In this document: positions 1-10,063 of the stretch, in pieces
Layout of the letters: each line of letters starts with the position of its first letter
How positions within the stretch are numbered: the first letter of the stretch is position 1
Virus record (IMG/VR): IMGVR_UViG_3300047375_001143
Location: 1 to 21,825 of that record
Source: a virus
Direction: 5' to 3' (one strand)
DNA: 21,825 bases
Translations under genes and position numbers: made by a program
The notes under the pieces: model-generated
The model's database searches: none
What the model was told of the DNA's origin: nothing
The model's input: the letters and a program-made list of their open reading frames with translations, nothing else

Positions 1-3000
1 TATAAGTAGATTTCGGAGGAACACTTAATTTAGTCTCTACTACCTCTAAAGTTCCAGGTACATTAACTGTAGTATCTCCATATTGGTATACTGAGATTAA
101 ATCTCCAGGTTCAATTGAAGTTTGGATTATATCTGAGAAATTGGTATTAGCTGATGGGATAGAATTTACATCATCTTTATTGCTACCTACTAATAACATA
201 CTGTTAATAGATAAACCACCTAATCCTAAAATTTCGGGAGTAGTACCACCTCCAAAGTTAGCATTATATACTACTGTATTTAGACTTTCTATAATAGGTT
301 GCCCTGAAGTATCAACTCCTAGGTTTTGGCCTGGTTGGCCTAATTGTATGTAAGAAGAGGCTGTAGTAGAGGTTGAATTAACTGCATCTTTAGTAATTCT
401 ACTACCTTTATAACGTGGTAACAAACTTCTATCAATATAGTAATTATAATCTTGAATTTCTGCAAATGTAGCAGAAGTAGCACCTTGTTGAGAAGATGAT
501 ATTAATACTTGTTGATTTACTGCTTGTATAATATTATTTGAATAATCTACGTCGTAGAATAATTTACTTTTAGTATCTGTAATAGCATTGTTAAGTAAAG
601 GTAAAGCCCCATCTTCAGCTACATTTTCACGAATGTTTACAGTTATATTAAAACCACTACCCGCAAAAAAGACGGGTGAGAATGTTAAATTAGGAGTTAA
701 TAAATCTTTACCATTTATTGTAAATTCTTCTATACTAATAACAGTATTAAAAGTATCTCCATCTGGGATTTGGGGGGAAGTAAATAATCTATATGAAGGG
801 TCTGTAGTATCTTCTATTTGAAAAGCAGCAGTACTAAATCCGGTATTATTAGTTGCAGATATTTCTAGTAAATAATTTTTATCATTATTAAATGAAAAGT
901 TTATAGGTTGGTCACCTTGATTACTACCTTGTTGGTTATGTATTAAAGTAGGAACAATACCATAATTTGTAAGGTCTCCATCTGTAATTTCTAATGTAGA
1001 ACCCCCAAATTCCCCATCTATAAGTTCACTAGAATCATCTTGAATAATTGTGGTTAAACCTAAAGGAGTAGGTATAGTTTCTTCAAAACTTTGAATTGAT
1101 TGAACTGGGGTAAATGTATAATCAAAATTAATAGAACTTACACTAGCTTGGGCTTCACCACCAGGTGTTCCTTGAATTTCAAGTTCAGGAAATGAGGTAT
1201 AATTTGAACCTCCATTATCTAGGGAAATTCCACTTATAACACCTGAGGATGTAGTATATGTAAGAGCGGTAGTTAAAGTAACTTTAATTGGGGTAGAAGA
1301 TGGGCTATTGATGTCGATTTGCATCCCCGCATCTATCCTAGTATTAACATCTAATGAGAATATAGCTCCATCAAAATCCTCTATAGGAGCTACTCCACTA
1401 CTATTAAGTTGAATACCAGTTGAAGCGTTGTAAGAATTACCAGCTACTGTTATACTAAAATCCATTAATATTCCCGTATTTGTAGAAATAGTAGTAAATC
1501 TATAAGTACCATTAACAAAACCAGAAATAGGCCCTGAGGTTCTACCAGTTGCTCTAGGGGCAAGACTTACTCCATAATCTATACTACTTATAGAACCAAC
1601 AAATCCAGAACCACCTCCACCACTAGCAATGATAGAGTAATTACTTAAAGGACCTGTATATTTTGAGCCTCCATTATCTAAAGAAATACTAGTAATAGGT
1701 CCTCCATTATTAGAAGCACTAATTGTAGTAGGTAAAGTACCAAATGCACCACCATCCGAACCCGTAATTGTCTCTACAGGGATAGATTCAAATTCTGTTG
1801 TATGTGTAAATTGACGAGCCCCATCTACTAAAGTAGGGGTAGAACCAATTGAGGCAGTATATTCTGGTTGGGTATATTCTGCTTGTGGGGTAGGATATTT
1901 TTGTCTTTCTAATAAATGTTGTTTTACTACAATACCTGTTGCAACACTTGTTCTTGCAGGAACAAAGTCCTTAACCATCTTAAATAAAGAGTTATCAAAG
2001 AATTTGATAAGTCTTATGTAATCGTAAACATCATAATTTGAAGAATACTTGTCAAAATAATGTTTAGATAAATCCTCTAAAGCAGGATATGTTTTAGCAC
2101 TTGAAGATACTAATCTAGGGTCACCTATATAATCTCCAATATTAAAGTATCCAAGTTGAGATATAATGTCATTATTTATCTCGTTTTGAGGAGAAAATGC
2201 TACCTCTAACAAGTTAACGTTAGGGGTATAATCTTGAGTTGTATAAGATTTTTGTTGTATTGAACCTATATTAGATAAAGTATCTCCTGAAGGTAATACT
2301 AGGTTTTGTTGTTTAATTTTATCGGAATTTCTATTACGCATTCCTGCAGGGAATTGATCGTAAAAGAAGGTTTCGCGATTTACAACAAAGTTACCACCTA
2401 CAATATTAAAATCACTAGTACTACCACTAAATGAATTTAGAGGATTAGAACCAGATACTCTAGGGTGTACAGATACTGATCCAGTATATAGTTCTCCTCC
2501 TAAAGGTGCTCTAAATGCTAACTGGTTGTATGAACCTGTAGTGTTAGTACCTTCAATTGAGGAAGGGTTCATTATGTAATCCTTAAAAGTAGCTTCACTT
2601 AAAGGTTCTGTATAATATCTAATTTCTTGATATGATCCTGTAAATGGAATAGTTTGACCAGGTATTTCATCTGGTCTAGTTGGTGGGAAATATGATGATG
2701 TTGAGTTTTGCCATCTACCAGAATTACCACCTGCTTGGGTAGAGGAAGTATAAAATCCAATTTGATACCCATCATTCCCATTATAAATTTTATTACCTGC
2801 ATGAAGAGTAAATTGGTTAGCACCATCGTCTCGAGTTACCATTACAGACCACCACCCATCATCTATAAAAGGAAGTGTTATACTTGAAGAAGCGGCATTA
2901 GTTGTATAAAACTTTAATTTAGCATAACTTCCAGTAGTGCTAGCAATAGAACCACTATAAGAACCTGATGTAAAATCAGCATCATATTCTAAAATAAGAC

Positions 3001-4951
3001 GAGTTATATCACTTGATCCAATAGGATGATCTAAACTCCATAAAGACTGAGTTGTTTCAGTAGTGAATGAGGAAGAAGGTAATGCTTTAAATCTAAATAA
3101 TACTGTTTCGGGATGGTTATCTTGGGAATCCCAAGAGGAACTTAATTCCCATAATGTATCTACATGACCACTACTTCCACTATTTGAAAAAGCATAATTA
3201 TATTTTTCTTGCCATAAATCCCAATCGTTAGAATTATTTTTATCTTTACCTCCAAATTCATTTATCTGTAAGATAGTATCAGGGATACCATAGATATTTG
3301 TTAAAGTACGCAGACCTTCAACGGTACCTTTTGATTTCAGTAGGTATGGTAGGTTATGATAGATACGCTTGTATATGCGCTTATTTATGTCGTCTAACGG
3401 TACAGCATCGTTGGATGATGATATAAAGTTTGAGATATATTCATATCCCTCAGGAGCAGGAAGTGAACCTGTCATATAAGGATAAGGGAATAAACTTCCA
3501 GAATCTGTAAATCCTAAGAATGAAGAATATAAATCTCCTACACTATAATTGTTTTGATATATTTTAACACCTAAATCTCTAAGTACTTGGGCAACCAAGT
3601 CTTTTGAAATACCGGCATTAATACGGTTATCAGCGTTCCATTTGTTTGTAGTATCCTTTATGTAGAGCCAAATATTATTGTCTACAAAATGACCTACCAT
3701 ATTAACAAATGTTAAGTATTGAGAGTTTGCAGGGTCATCTCTTAAGTATTCTGGGATAGAATATTTTAACCAATTTTGGTTTAATTCATCATACAATGAT
3801 GCAGATTGGAATAAAGACGAAGACCAAGCTATAGCAGCCGCACTTCCTGTAGATACATTTGTATAGGGGGCAGTGCTGTTAGATTTTGGATAATTAGTAG
3901 AACCAGACTCAAAGTAAAGGAAATATTCGTAACTATCAAAATTTTCAATAGCACTATCTATGACACCTTGTATAGTTGCTTTACTAGCTGATACAGCTGA
4001 GGTATTTGTTATACCTGATAAGGCATTTATTTGGTTACTTGAAGATTCTATTAGGCTTACCTTATCTAAAAAGTTTGAAAGTCGAGCTTCAACAGAGGAA
4101 AAGTTTACAAAATTCTCAAATTCAGAATAATCTACATTAATTTGAATACTTGGATCCTCAAAATATGAATTTAATTGAGCTGAGGATTGAGTATTAGGTG
4201 AAGTAAAATCACTTGTAGAGACTGCTTCGGAAGAATTATTTAACTGATCTTGTAAAGCAAGATTAAAGTTAGGTCCTTTTAAAGAATTAAATTGTGGTCT
4301 AAATACTTGTGTATCTTCAAATTCTACTCTATATGCATTACCATTAGATACTTTTTCTACAACCCAAAGTGAAGTTTTTACCTCTATATTAGATGGAAGT
4401 GGTTCGTATAATTTAATTAAAATTGTACCATCTTCTTCTAACTTAATATTGTTAGCTATAAATAAAAGATTAGAACCAAAGTTAATATAAAAATCTGGGA
4501 ATGTTTCGTCTTCCTCTCTATATGAGATAAATTCGGTAGTTGAAGAGATAATATCTTCTCTATCTATAATATTTGAGTCTAACCTAATCTCAGTACGATT
4601 AGAAGAAATCTCAGAAATATAATAGGTTGATTGTGGAGAAGACGATAAACGTTTTCTATAAAAATTGTATAAAGTATTTACTATACCAATATCAATCCCA
4701 ACACGTTCCAAATCTACTACAGGGTCAATATAGATTTCATTATCTAATAAAGAATAGTTTGAGAATGTAGCATCATTCCCTACAGGTGAAATCTTATTAC
4801 CATTTAAATCAAATACAAAAAATTCAGCATAATCTATATTAGGATCAAACTGGTTGGTTTCTATATTTGAGGTAATTAAAGACTCATCTGATGTAGAGTA
4901 TACTTCAGATGTGAAATTATTGGGGTCTAATGGTATAATATTATTGGCCAT
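1..4951 (-). CDS. Giant tail/baseplate structural protein, C-terminus beyond window
   Basis: An uninterrupted frame runs from an ATG at 4951 to the left edge, 1650 codons with no stop; I spot-checked the frame near 3315, 1815 and 1-60. The N-terminus begins MANNIIPLDPNNFTSEVY. Residues about 610-800 look like a concanavalin/LamG-type jelly roll (aromatic WWSVMVTRDD strand, then FTGSYQEIRYYTEPLS near its end). Two copies of a Gly-rich repeat, SISLDNGGSxYT followed by a GGGG/GGEA stretch, lie near residues 1085 and 1245; this repeat is common in virion proteins of marine T4-like phages. The rest is rich in Ser, Thr, Asn and Gly, as in extended fibre or baseplate proteins. It overlaps the 113-aa gene by 11 nt and follows gp25 and gp6 homologues, the place where T4 carries gp7 and gp8. 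Structural role is secure; exact identity is not. Confidence 0.85.
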   Translation of the reverse strand, partial: MANNIIPLDPNNFTSEVYSTSDESLITSNIETNQFDPNIDYAEFFVFDLNGNKISPVGNDATFSNYSLLDNEIYIDPVVDLERVGIDIGIVNTLYNFYRKRLSSSPQSTYYISEISSNRTEIRLDSNIIDREDIISSTTEFISYREEDETFPDFYINFGSNLLFIANNIKLEEDGTILIKLYEPLPSNIEVKTSLWVVEKVSNGNAYRVEFEDTQVFRPQFNSLKGPNFNLALQDQLNNSSEAVSTSDFTSPNTQSSAQLNSYFEDPSIQINVDYSEFENFVNFSSVEARLSNFLDKVSLIESSSNQINALSGITNTSAVSASKATIQGVIDSAIENFDSYEYFLYFESGSTNYPKSNSTAPYTNVSTGSAAAIAWSSSLFQSASLYDELNQNWLKYSIPEYLRDDPANSQYLTFVNMVGHFVDNNIWLYIKDTTNKWNADNRINAGISKDLVAQVLRDLGVKIYQNNYSVGDLYSSFLGFTDSGSLFPYPYMTGSLPAPEGYEYISNFISSSNDAVPLDDINKRIYKRIYHNLPYLLKSKGTVEGLRTLTNIYGIPDTILQINEFGGKDKNNSNDWDLWQEKYNYAFSNSGSSGHVDTLWELSSSWDSQDNHPETVLFRFKALPSSSFTTETTQSLWSLDHPIGSSDITRLILEYDADFTSGSYSGSIASTTGSYAKLKFYTTNAASSSITLPFIDDGWWSVMVTRDDGANQFTLHAGNKIYNGNDGYQIGFYTSSTQAGGNSGRWQNSTSSYFPPTRPDEIPGQTIPFTGSYQEIRYYTEPLSEATFKDYIMNPSSIEGTNTTGSYNQLAFRAPLGGELYTGSVSVHPRVSGSNPLNSFSGSTSDFNIVGGNFVVNRETFFYDQFPAGMRNRNSDKIKQQNLVLPSGDTLSNIGSIQQKSYTTQDYTPNVNLLEVAFSPQNEINNDIISQLGYFNIGDYIGDPRLVSSSAKTYPALEDLSKHYFDKYSSNYDVYDYIRLIKFFDNSLFKMVKDFVPARTSVATGIVVKQHLLERQKYPTPQAEYTQPEYTASIGSTPTLVDGARQFTHTTEFESIPVETITGSDGGAFGTLPTTISASNNGGPITSISLDNGGSKYTGPLSNYSIIASGGGGSGFVGSISSIDYGVSLAPRATGRTSGPISGFVNGTYRFTTISTNTGILMDFSITVAGNSYNASTGIQLNSSGVAPIEDFDGAIFSLDVNTRIDAGMQIDINSPSSTPIKVTLTTALTYTTSSGVISGISLDNGGSNYTSFPELEIQGTPGGEAQASVSSINFDYTFTPVQSIQSFEETIPTPLGLTTIIQDDSSELIDGEFGGSTLEITDGDLTNYGIVPTLIHNQQGSNQGDQPINFSFNNDKNYLLEISATNNTGFSTAAFQIEDTTDPSYRLFTSPQIPDGDTFNTVISIEEFTINGKDLLTPNLTFSPVFFAGSGFNITVNIRENVAEDGALPLLNNAITDTKSKLFYDVDYSNNIIQAVNQQVLISSSQQGATSATFAEIQDYNYYIDRSLLPRYKGSRITKDAVNSTSTTASSYIQLGQPGQNLGVDTSGQPIIESLNTVVYNANFGGGTTPEILGLGGLSINSMLLVGSNKDDVNSIPSANTNFSDIIQTSIEPGDLISVYQYGDTTVNVPGTLEVVETKLSVPPKSTY

Positions 4952-5282
4952 TTGCTAAGTCAGCTAATTGTTGTCTTGCTTCTAAAAGTTGTTCTCTAAG
5001 TGATGTAATTTCTTCAGTTAGAGCTGTAATTTCTTCATTTACAGGGGAGTAATTTATATATTCTGTGCTTTGTATTATCAAAGTTTCATGAGAATTTTCT
5101 CCAGTTTTAGGAATTTCAAAAAATAAAGTATTATAATCTTGAAAAAATTCTTCAACTGTAGGGATTTCTGCTGTTACTTCTTCTAAAGTAGGGTCAACAA
5201 GTTGTGAAAAAGAAGTATCAATTACTTTTTCGTATTGCCCTTTGTTATAAACTTCTTTATTTAGCTCTATTCTTTGTTGCAT
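4941..5282 (-). CDS. Small virion-operon protein with C-terminal coiled coil
   Basis: 113 aa, not recognised by family. The N-terminal two thirds are acidic and mixed. Residues about 80-112 (NEEITALTEEITSLREQLLEARQQL) have heptad-like spacing of Leu and Ile and should form a coiled coil ending in LANGQ. The start overlaps the stop of the upstream 380-aa gene as TAATG, and its own end overlaps the start of the giant structural gene by 11 nt. It is therefore translated as part of the baseplate/tail operon. A trimerisation, chaperone or linker role for the neighbouring large proteins would fit but is only inferred. Confidence 0.8.
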   Translation of the reverse strand: MQQRIELNKEVYNKGQYEKVIDTSFSQLVDPTLEEVTAEIPTVEEFFQDYNTLFFEIPKTGENSHETLIIQSTEYINYSPVNEEITALTEEITSLREQLLEARQQLADLANGQ

Positions 5283-6424
5283 TACCCATTAACTATTTTA
5301 AAATAATAGTTGTCATCATAAATTGTAGTACTACCTCCTGATGTTACTTGGACTAAAATCTTGTAATATCTTTCAGGCTCTAACCCATTCATATAAATAT
5401 CAAAATAACTAGAAGTTCCGTCAGCACTTATTTGAGTATAAGTTGAATCAAAATCTACTACAAATTCGTCTGTATCTAAATCTTTAATAGCATACATTGA
5501 GGATCCAGATGGGAGATAATTCTGTTTGGTATATAATGAAGAAGTTTGGAATACCCTAGCTGGATATTTGGCTCTTGCGTTTATTCTAAATCTATTTACA
5601 CTTCCTGAATAGAAAATGCCAGGATTATCTTCTAATGATATAAAAGCATTAGGTTGAGTTAATACTGGTATAGCAGAAGATGTGGACCAAGAAAAATCAT
5701 CCCATTTAATTTCTAATTGAGGAGGGTAAATTGTATTAGTATCAACACTATAATATTTTAATATTGGTTGAGTATCTTTACTAGTATTAAACTCTAAAGA
5801 ATTATCCCATTTTATAATAAACCCAGTATTCCCTCTTGAACCACTATACCAATCATGTATAGCTTCAGTAGTTTTAACATTTAAATCTTTATCACTTCTT
5901 GCCCCAAATTGTTGGGTATATGGGTATATAACTTGTGATGGGGATGAAGTTGCGGATGATGTTAAGTACCAAACTCCACCACCTTGGGGTGAGTATGAAG
6001 AGTTATAAGAACTTGTAGTAGTAGTTCCGTCTCCAGTATTCCAAGATATCCCAGCTCCATCATATAAAGGAGTACTCCAACTACAACCATTTTTAGTAGT
6101 AGGGCTATCTAAGAATTGACCAGTACCATTATTCCAAGATTGAGCTAATGGGAATACCTCTAAAGTTGAAGTTTGGGTTATACCTTGAGCTGTGGCTATA
6201 TATGATTTTAAATGAGCATCCCAATTTCCTGTTACTTTATTATCAATAACACTAACTATCTCATCATTATCAAATTGGATCAAACTCCTAGCTACACTAG
6301 GATAGGTATCCAAAGCAGTATTTAGATTAGATACTTGATTTATAGCATCTAACCCAGTGTTTTGGGTAGGTGTTAAAGAATATAAAGTACTATCTTGTAT
6401 TGGAAAAATTTTATATACTGCCAT
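5282..6424 (-). CDS. Virion protein with DNRLRE/CBM96-like N-terminal domain
   Basis: 380 aa. The N-terminus (KIFPIQDSTLYSLTP, N-T-G-L-D, then S-L-I-Q-F-D near residue 48, then TSTLEVFPLAQSWNNGTG near residue 84) follows the pattern of the DNRLRE/CBM96-like beta-sandwich family: a DSTLY strand, an sL-x-F-D strand and a tL.v.p....W strand. The C-terminal 130 residues (YPARVFQTSSLYT..., ISADGTSSYFDIYMNGLEPERYYKILVQ) look like another beta-rich module with a fibronectin-like last strand. It lies between the gp6-type wedge gene and the giant structural gene, 4 nt from the former, so a baseplate-periphery or tail-fibre role is likely. Family assignment rests on pattern recognition only. Confidence 0.8.
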   Translation of the reverse strand: MAVYKIFPIQDSTLYSLTPTQNTGLDAINQVSNLNTALDTYPSVARSLIQFDNDEIVSVIDNKVTGNWDAHLKSYIATAQGITQTSTLEVFPLAQSWNNGTGQFLDSPTTKNGCSWSTPLYDGAGISWNTGDGTTTTSSYNSSYSPQGGGVWYLTSSATSSPSQVIYPYTQQFGARSDKDLNVKTTEAIHDWYSGSRGNTGFIIKWDNSLEFNTSKDTQPILKYYSVDTNTIYPPQLEIKWDDFSWSTSSAIPVLTQPNAFISLEDNPGIFYSGSVNRFRINARAKYPARVFQTSSLYTKQNYLPSGSSMYAIKDLDTDEFVVDFDSTYTQISADGTSSYFDIYMNGLEPERYYKILVQVTSGGSTTIYDDNYYFKIVNG

Positions 6425-6428
6425 AATG

Positions 6429-8279
6429 TTATAAATTTACTACTTTACCTTTTATGTCTGTATTAGGGAATCTTACTTCAAAAATCATAGGGTCAATTGA
6501 AGGGTAAATCACATCATTTAATGTAGCCCCACTTAAATCATAGGCATATTGAGAATAGCTTCCACCTACTTTATTATCAAATTCTACATTTTTAACAGTT
6601 TGGACACCTTGTACTTTATCTAAAAGTAAGAATATTTCTTTTTTCTGGATTGGTTCATTGATTTGCCATTTATCCAAATTAAAGTATGATTGTACTTCTG
6701 TTAAACATCTACGTAATACATCGTTATTATTAAAATTAGGTCTAACTGTTATTTCAAATGTTATTCCAACATTAACAAAAAATGCATTTTTAATATTAAT
6801 CGAATCTCCAATTACTCTATAGGTCGAAAGATAAGATTGTAAGTTTTGTTTTAAAGCCGTGGAAGCATTTGTAAGATTACCATTCGCATTTTGACTTAAA
6901 ACGTATAAATCTAATGTTGAAGGTATATTCCCGGGTTGAGTGTTTTGTAATTTTGTTTTTTCAATATAAGCTTTAGCAACTACACCATATCTTGAGGGCA
7001 TTGAAAGTGCTCTAACTAGATAATCATCTGATGTTACGCTACGTAATTGGGTTTGGAATTGGGAAATAGAATTTTGTCTAATTTCTTCAGTTGAATCTCC
7101 ATCACTACCTCCTGTAGCTGCTTCAAGATTGTTTACAGCTAAGGAATTAAATATAATATTAGCTGTAGAATCAGTTAGTCCCGTACTTTGAAAATTAATT
7201 GTACTATTACTTAAAGTAGTTAATTGTCCTGAATTGACGTTAGCTGTTGCTCCACCTCCTGTTAAATATCTTACTGTTAAAGTAGTTTGAGAAGGAGCAA
7301 TACCGTAGGTATTTGTAAAGATAAAGTTTTGGGGAGAATATGCTGCAGTTAATTTATTTTTCTCAAATGGTAAACCTAAACCTACATTATTTGGGTTTGG
7401 GGTTACTTCTTCATCAGCATCACTAGTTTTACCAGCACCAAATTGTATTTGGATTTGATTTTCTGAAATAATTCTAGAGGCAAATCTGCGTTGTACTCTT
7501 TTATTTTTAAGTAAATAGGGAGTATCTCCATCAGAAGATAAATTAGGATCATTTGTATTAGTATTTTTAATAGAATCAAATACCATTTCTTGTCCTAAAT
7601 GATCTACTTCATACCAAATATTCCCATCACTATCTACTATATCTAAAATGCCAATTAAATTATCAGCTGTAATAGTACGAGTGGAAAATTCTTCAGGGGT
7701 TGTAAAACTAAATGTTGTAGAATTGATAGTTGCTGAGATTGCTCTTCTACTTTTCTTTAATAAGAAAAATTGAACATCTGTACCATCTTGTTGATATATT
7801 GAAATTGTAGTAGGATCTTCTGAGGAAGAAACACTAAAATCAACTGGGTCTTCTACTAAAAATTTAATATTAGAATTAGTAGTTGAAGTAATTTGTGAAT
7901 TTTCTCCGATTAATAAAGCATAATCATAATCAGGAGATTGATTTGCTGATGATGATAAAGATGGTATTTGTTGGTAAAAGTCAATAGTAGCTTCGGCTAC
8001 ACCTGTTACTTTAGGTTTGTACCCCATCATATAAGCTAAATCGTATAAATTATTAGCTTCACGAGCATATTGTAAGAATGTTTCTTGGAATTGATTATCT
8101 TGATAAAATGATAAAACGTCACCTATATAGGCAGACATTTCCATAAACATAATACCCGGGGAAGATGGGCTAAAATCATTATAAGTAGTAGGGAAATATG
8201 TTTTAGAAAAGTCAACTAAACTTGTTCTAAGATTATTAAAATCCCTATTAATATATTTTATATCTCTATCTACAGCCAT
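6429..8279 (-). CDS. Baseplate wedge protein, gp6/baseplate J-like
   Basis: 616 aa, close to the 660 residues of T4 gp6. Residues about 5-90 contain the conserved start of the family: YINRDFNNLRTSLVDFSK, P-S-S-P-G-I-M-F-M-E-M-xAYIGDVLSFYQDNQFQET and ANNLYDLAYMMGYKP. Near residues 415-435 the hallmark VTSDDYLVRALSMPSRYG, then VAKAYIEK, is present. A C-terminal part (NFNNNDVLRRCLTEVQSYFNLDKWQINEPI) matches the baseplate J core that contacts neighbouring wedges. In T4, gp6 dimers form the continuous inner ring of the baseplate. The start overlaps the gp25 stop as TAATG, and gp25-gp6 adjacency is conserved in many T4-like phages. Confidence 0.93.
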   Translation of the reverse strand: MAVDRDIKYINRDFNNLRTSLVDFSKTYFPTTYNDFSPSSPGIMFMEMSAYIGDVLSFYQDNQFQETFLQYAREANNLYDLAYMMGYKPKVTGVAEATIDFYQQIPSLSSSANQSPDYDYALLIGENSQITSTTNSNIKFLVEDPVDFSVSSSEDPTTISIYQQDGTDVQFFLLKKSRRAISATINSTTFSFTTPEEFSTRTITADNLIGILDIVDSDGNIWYEVDHLGQEMVFDSIKNTNTNDPNLSSDGDTPYLLKNKRVQRRFASRIISENQIQIQFGAGKTSDADEEVTPNPNNVGLGLPFEKNKLTAAYSPQNFIFTNTYGIAPSQTTLTVRYLTGGGATANVNSGQLTTLSNSTINFQSTGLTDSTANIIFNSLAVNNLEAATGGSDGDSTEEIRQNSISQFQTQLRSVTSDDYLVRALSMPSRYGVVAKAYIEKTKLQNTQPGNIPSTLDLYVLSQNANGNLTNASTALKQNLQSYLSTYRVIGDSINIKNAFFVNVGITFEITVRPNFNNNDVLRRCLTEVQSYFNLDKWQINEPIQKKEIFLLLDKVQGVQTVKNVEFDNKVGGSYSQYAYDLSGATLNDVIYPSIDPMIFEVRFPNTDIKGKVVNL

Positions 8280-8686
8280 TAGTCAAATGTTATATTTAAG
8301 GTATCAGTTATACCTGTATTTTGTATTCTATATTTTAAAATAACGTCTATAATTTGTTCGTCTCCTCGACTTAAAACATCTAGACTTTCAATTATAACTG
8401 TAGGGAAATATGTTCCTAATTGGTTTTGGATATCTTCTTTTAAAAAATCTAAAGTATCATCGGCTAATTGTTGGAATATAAATCTACGTAAATTACCCCC
8501 AAATTCAGGATTTAATGGTCTTTCACCTTGATTAGTTAAAAACCAATTTACTAAATTAGCTTTAACTGCTTCTTGTGTAGTAAAAGTAGTATTAAATACT
8601 GCTTCTCCACTAAAAGGGATACTAACTCCAACCCCAGTAGAGGGTTTAAAGTCAATAGGTGCTATTTTACGAGCATTATAGGCCAT
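8279..8686 (-). CDS. Baseplate wedge protein, gp25-like (GPW/gp25 family)
   Basis: 135 aa, the normal length for this lysozyme-like fold family. Residues about 35-72 carry the diagnostic block: TTQEAVKANLVNWFLTNQGE, then RPLNPEFGGNLRRFIF, including the E-R-P-L-x-P-x-F-G-x-L motif. T4 gp25 and its type VI secretion homologue TssE sit in the inner baseplate and help trigger sheath assembly. Both the start (with the upstream 123-aa gene) and the stop (with gp6) are TAATG overlaps, indicating coupled translation in proportion with gp6. Confidence 0.95.
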   Translation of the reverse strand: MAYNARKIAPIDFKPSTGVGVSIPFSGEAVFNTTFTTQEAVKANLVNWFLTNQGERPLNPEFGGNLRRFIFQQLADDTLDFLKEDIQNQLGTYFPTVIIESLDVLSRGDEQIIDVILKYRIQNTGITDTLNITFD

Positions 8687-9057
8687 TATTTACCTTTCAT
8701 TAATCCCATAATTTGATCTAAACCTACATTCCCTCCAGGTAAGGCTGAACCCTCTGAGGCTGTATTTCCTCCTGATGGGTTAAATGTATTAACATCAGCT
8801 GAGGTTAGGTTCATGTTACCATTCCCAGCCATCATTTTATTCATAATACCTATTCTAGCATCTTTTTGCTCTTGCAAATTAGATGTTGGCCCTGTTGGAG
8901 GCATATAAGAGGCTCCACTTTGAATTTGAGGTGGTTCTGGGGTAGAAATTACGGATTTAGGAGATTTAACTGCCTCAAGGAGAATATCTTTTAATTCTTC
9001 TTGGATAGCGGCTTTTACCTCTTCTCTAATAATCTTTCTAAGTTCGTTTAATTTCAT
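8686..9057 (-). CDS. Small virion-operon protein with N-terminal amphipathic helix
   Basis: 123 aa. It opens with MKLNELRKIIREEVKAAIQ, a charged amphipathic helix seen at the N-terminus of assorted T4-like marine phage proteins. This is followed by a low-complexity Pro/Gly/Asn/Ser-rich middle and a Gly/Met-rich tail (GGNVGLDQIMGLMKGK). No enzymatic motif is visible. The ATG is preceded directly by AATATTTATAACC with no Shine-Dalgarno; the stop forms TAATG with gp25. A baseplate or assembly role is inferred only from position. Confidence 0.8.
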   Translation of the reverse strand: MKLNELRKIIREEVKAAIQEELKDILLEAVKSPKSVISTPEPPQIQSGASYMPPTGPTSNLQEQKDARIGIMNKMMAGNGNMNLTSADVNTFNPSGGNTASEGSALPGGNVGLDQIMGLMKGK

Positions 9058-9073
9058 GGTTATAAATATTAGT

Positions 9074-10063
9074 TTAATATGCTTTTAAATCGTCTCGGTC
9101 AATTATAAATTTAATTTCTTCTATTAACACGTTTGGATCCGAAGCAAATGAATATTCTGTAGTTAAGAGTATTATATTTGATTTATTTTTAGCAACTGCC
9201 CTACTTTGGTTTACTGTATCGGTATATGCTTTGGTTTCTATTTCTAATATAAAACCTTTGTAAGTAGTTTCGTTTACTGAATTTTCTGCTATAAGTTCGT
9301 TATTAGCAGTATCTTGGATTGATTTAGATGTATTTGTTAAACTAGAATTAGGATCACATAAAGTTATTAGTAAATCTACTTGTTCTAATAAAGTTACTAC
9401 TTTTAACACAATTGATTGCACTGCTGAAATCGAGGGTGAAACTGCAGATGCTATAATAGTTAAAGGTGGTATACGTGGGGTGCCATCTTTTTTGAATGTT
9501 AAATCATCAGCTTTATCTCCGGCAACATCAATTGCAGATGTGGCTGCTCCAGGAGCTACAGGTATAAAACTTAAAGCTATTTGTGCTAAAGTTTTACCTT
9601 GTCTTAAACCACTTATAACTCCTTGAAGTAAACTTGCTATACCAGCTCCAAAATTAACGGTTGTTGATAATCTATCTAAAGTAGTACCTACTCCATTTAA
9701 ATAATCTACTAAGTTATTTCTTTGAAGAATTAATTTATCTAATTCTGGTTTTGTAGGGCAATATTCTGATTTTAAAGATTCTAAATCTACCCCTTCCCCA
9801 TTAATTTGATTTTCTAAGTCAGTAATACCAAATTTAGTAATAATATCATCTAAAGAAGGAACTATTTTACTTAATAATTTATTTCCTTGATCTAAGAATA
9901 AAGAAGATAGTTTTTGTTGACCTTGTACTTTTAGGTTACCAGGAACAGAGTTTAAAATAGCATTAGAATTAAAAGAAGAAAGACTAAGCTTACCACTTAA
10001 TGATTTACGTCTTTTAGCTATTTGAGCTCTTGTTTTTTCTATTTTATTAGGAGTTAAAGCCAT
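9074..10063 (-). CDS. Conserved baseplate-cluster structural protein
   Basis: 329 aa, no named domain recognised. The N-terminus is basic (KIEKTRAQIAKRRKSLSGK). The middle holds a hydrophobic, Gly/Ala-rich helical stretch (about residues 135-180, FGAGIASLLQGVISGL and IALSFIPVAPGAA). The C-terminus reads AVAKNKSNIILLTTEYSFAS and then VLIEEIKFIIDRDDLKAY, an ending I associate with virion proteins of marine T4-like phages. It starts with TAATG after the spike-like gene and ends 16 nt before the next ATG. A hub or tail-tube-associated role is possible; a tape-measure role is unlikely given the length. Confidence 0.8.
   Translation of the reverse strand: MALTPNKIEKTRAQIAKRRKSLSGKLSLSSFNSNAILNSVPGNLKVQGQQKLSSLFLDQGNKLLSKIVPSLDDIITKFGITDLENQINGEGVDLESLKSEYCPTKPELDKLILQRNNLVDYLNGVGTTLDRLSTTVNFGAGIASLLQGVISGLRQGKTLAQIALSFIPVAPGAATSAIDVAGDKADDLTFKKDGTPRIPPLTIIASAVSPSISAVQSIVLKVVTLLEQVDLLITLCDPNSSLTNTSKSIQDTANNELIAENSVNETTYKGFILEIETKAYTDTVNQSRAVAKNKSNIILLTTEYSFASDPNVLIEEIKFIIDRDDLKAY

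Noticed and set aside
141-353. Plus-strand open frame of 70 codons
   Set aside because: It lies antisense inside the giant structural gene, with composition explained by the opposite strand; no leader or protein-like pattern.
588-821. Plus-strand open frame of 77 codons
   Set aside because: Antisense shadow of the giant structural gene.
2599-2826. Minus-strand open frame of 75 codons in another frame
   Set aside because: Overlaps the giant gene's continuous frame and has a repetitive, unlikely composition.
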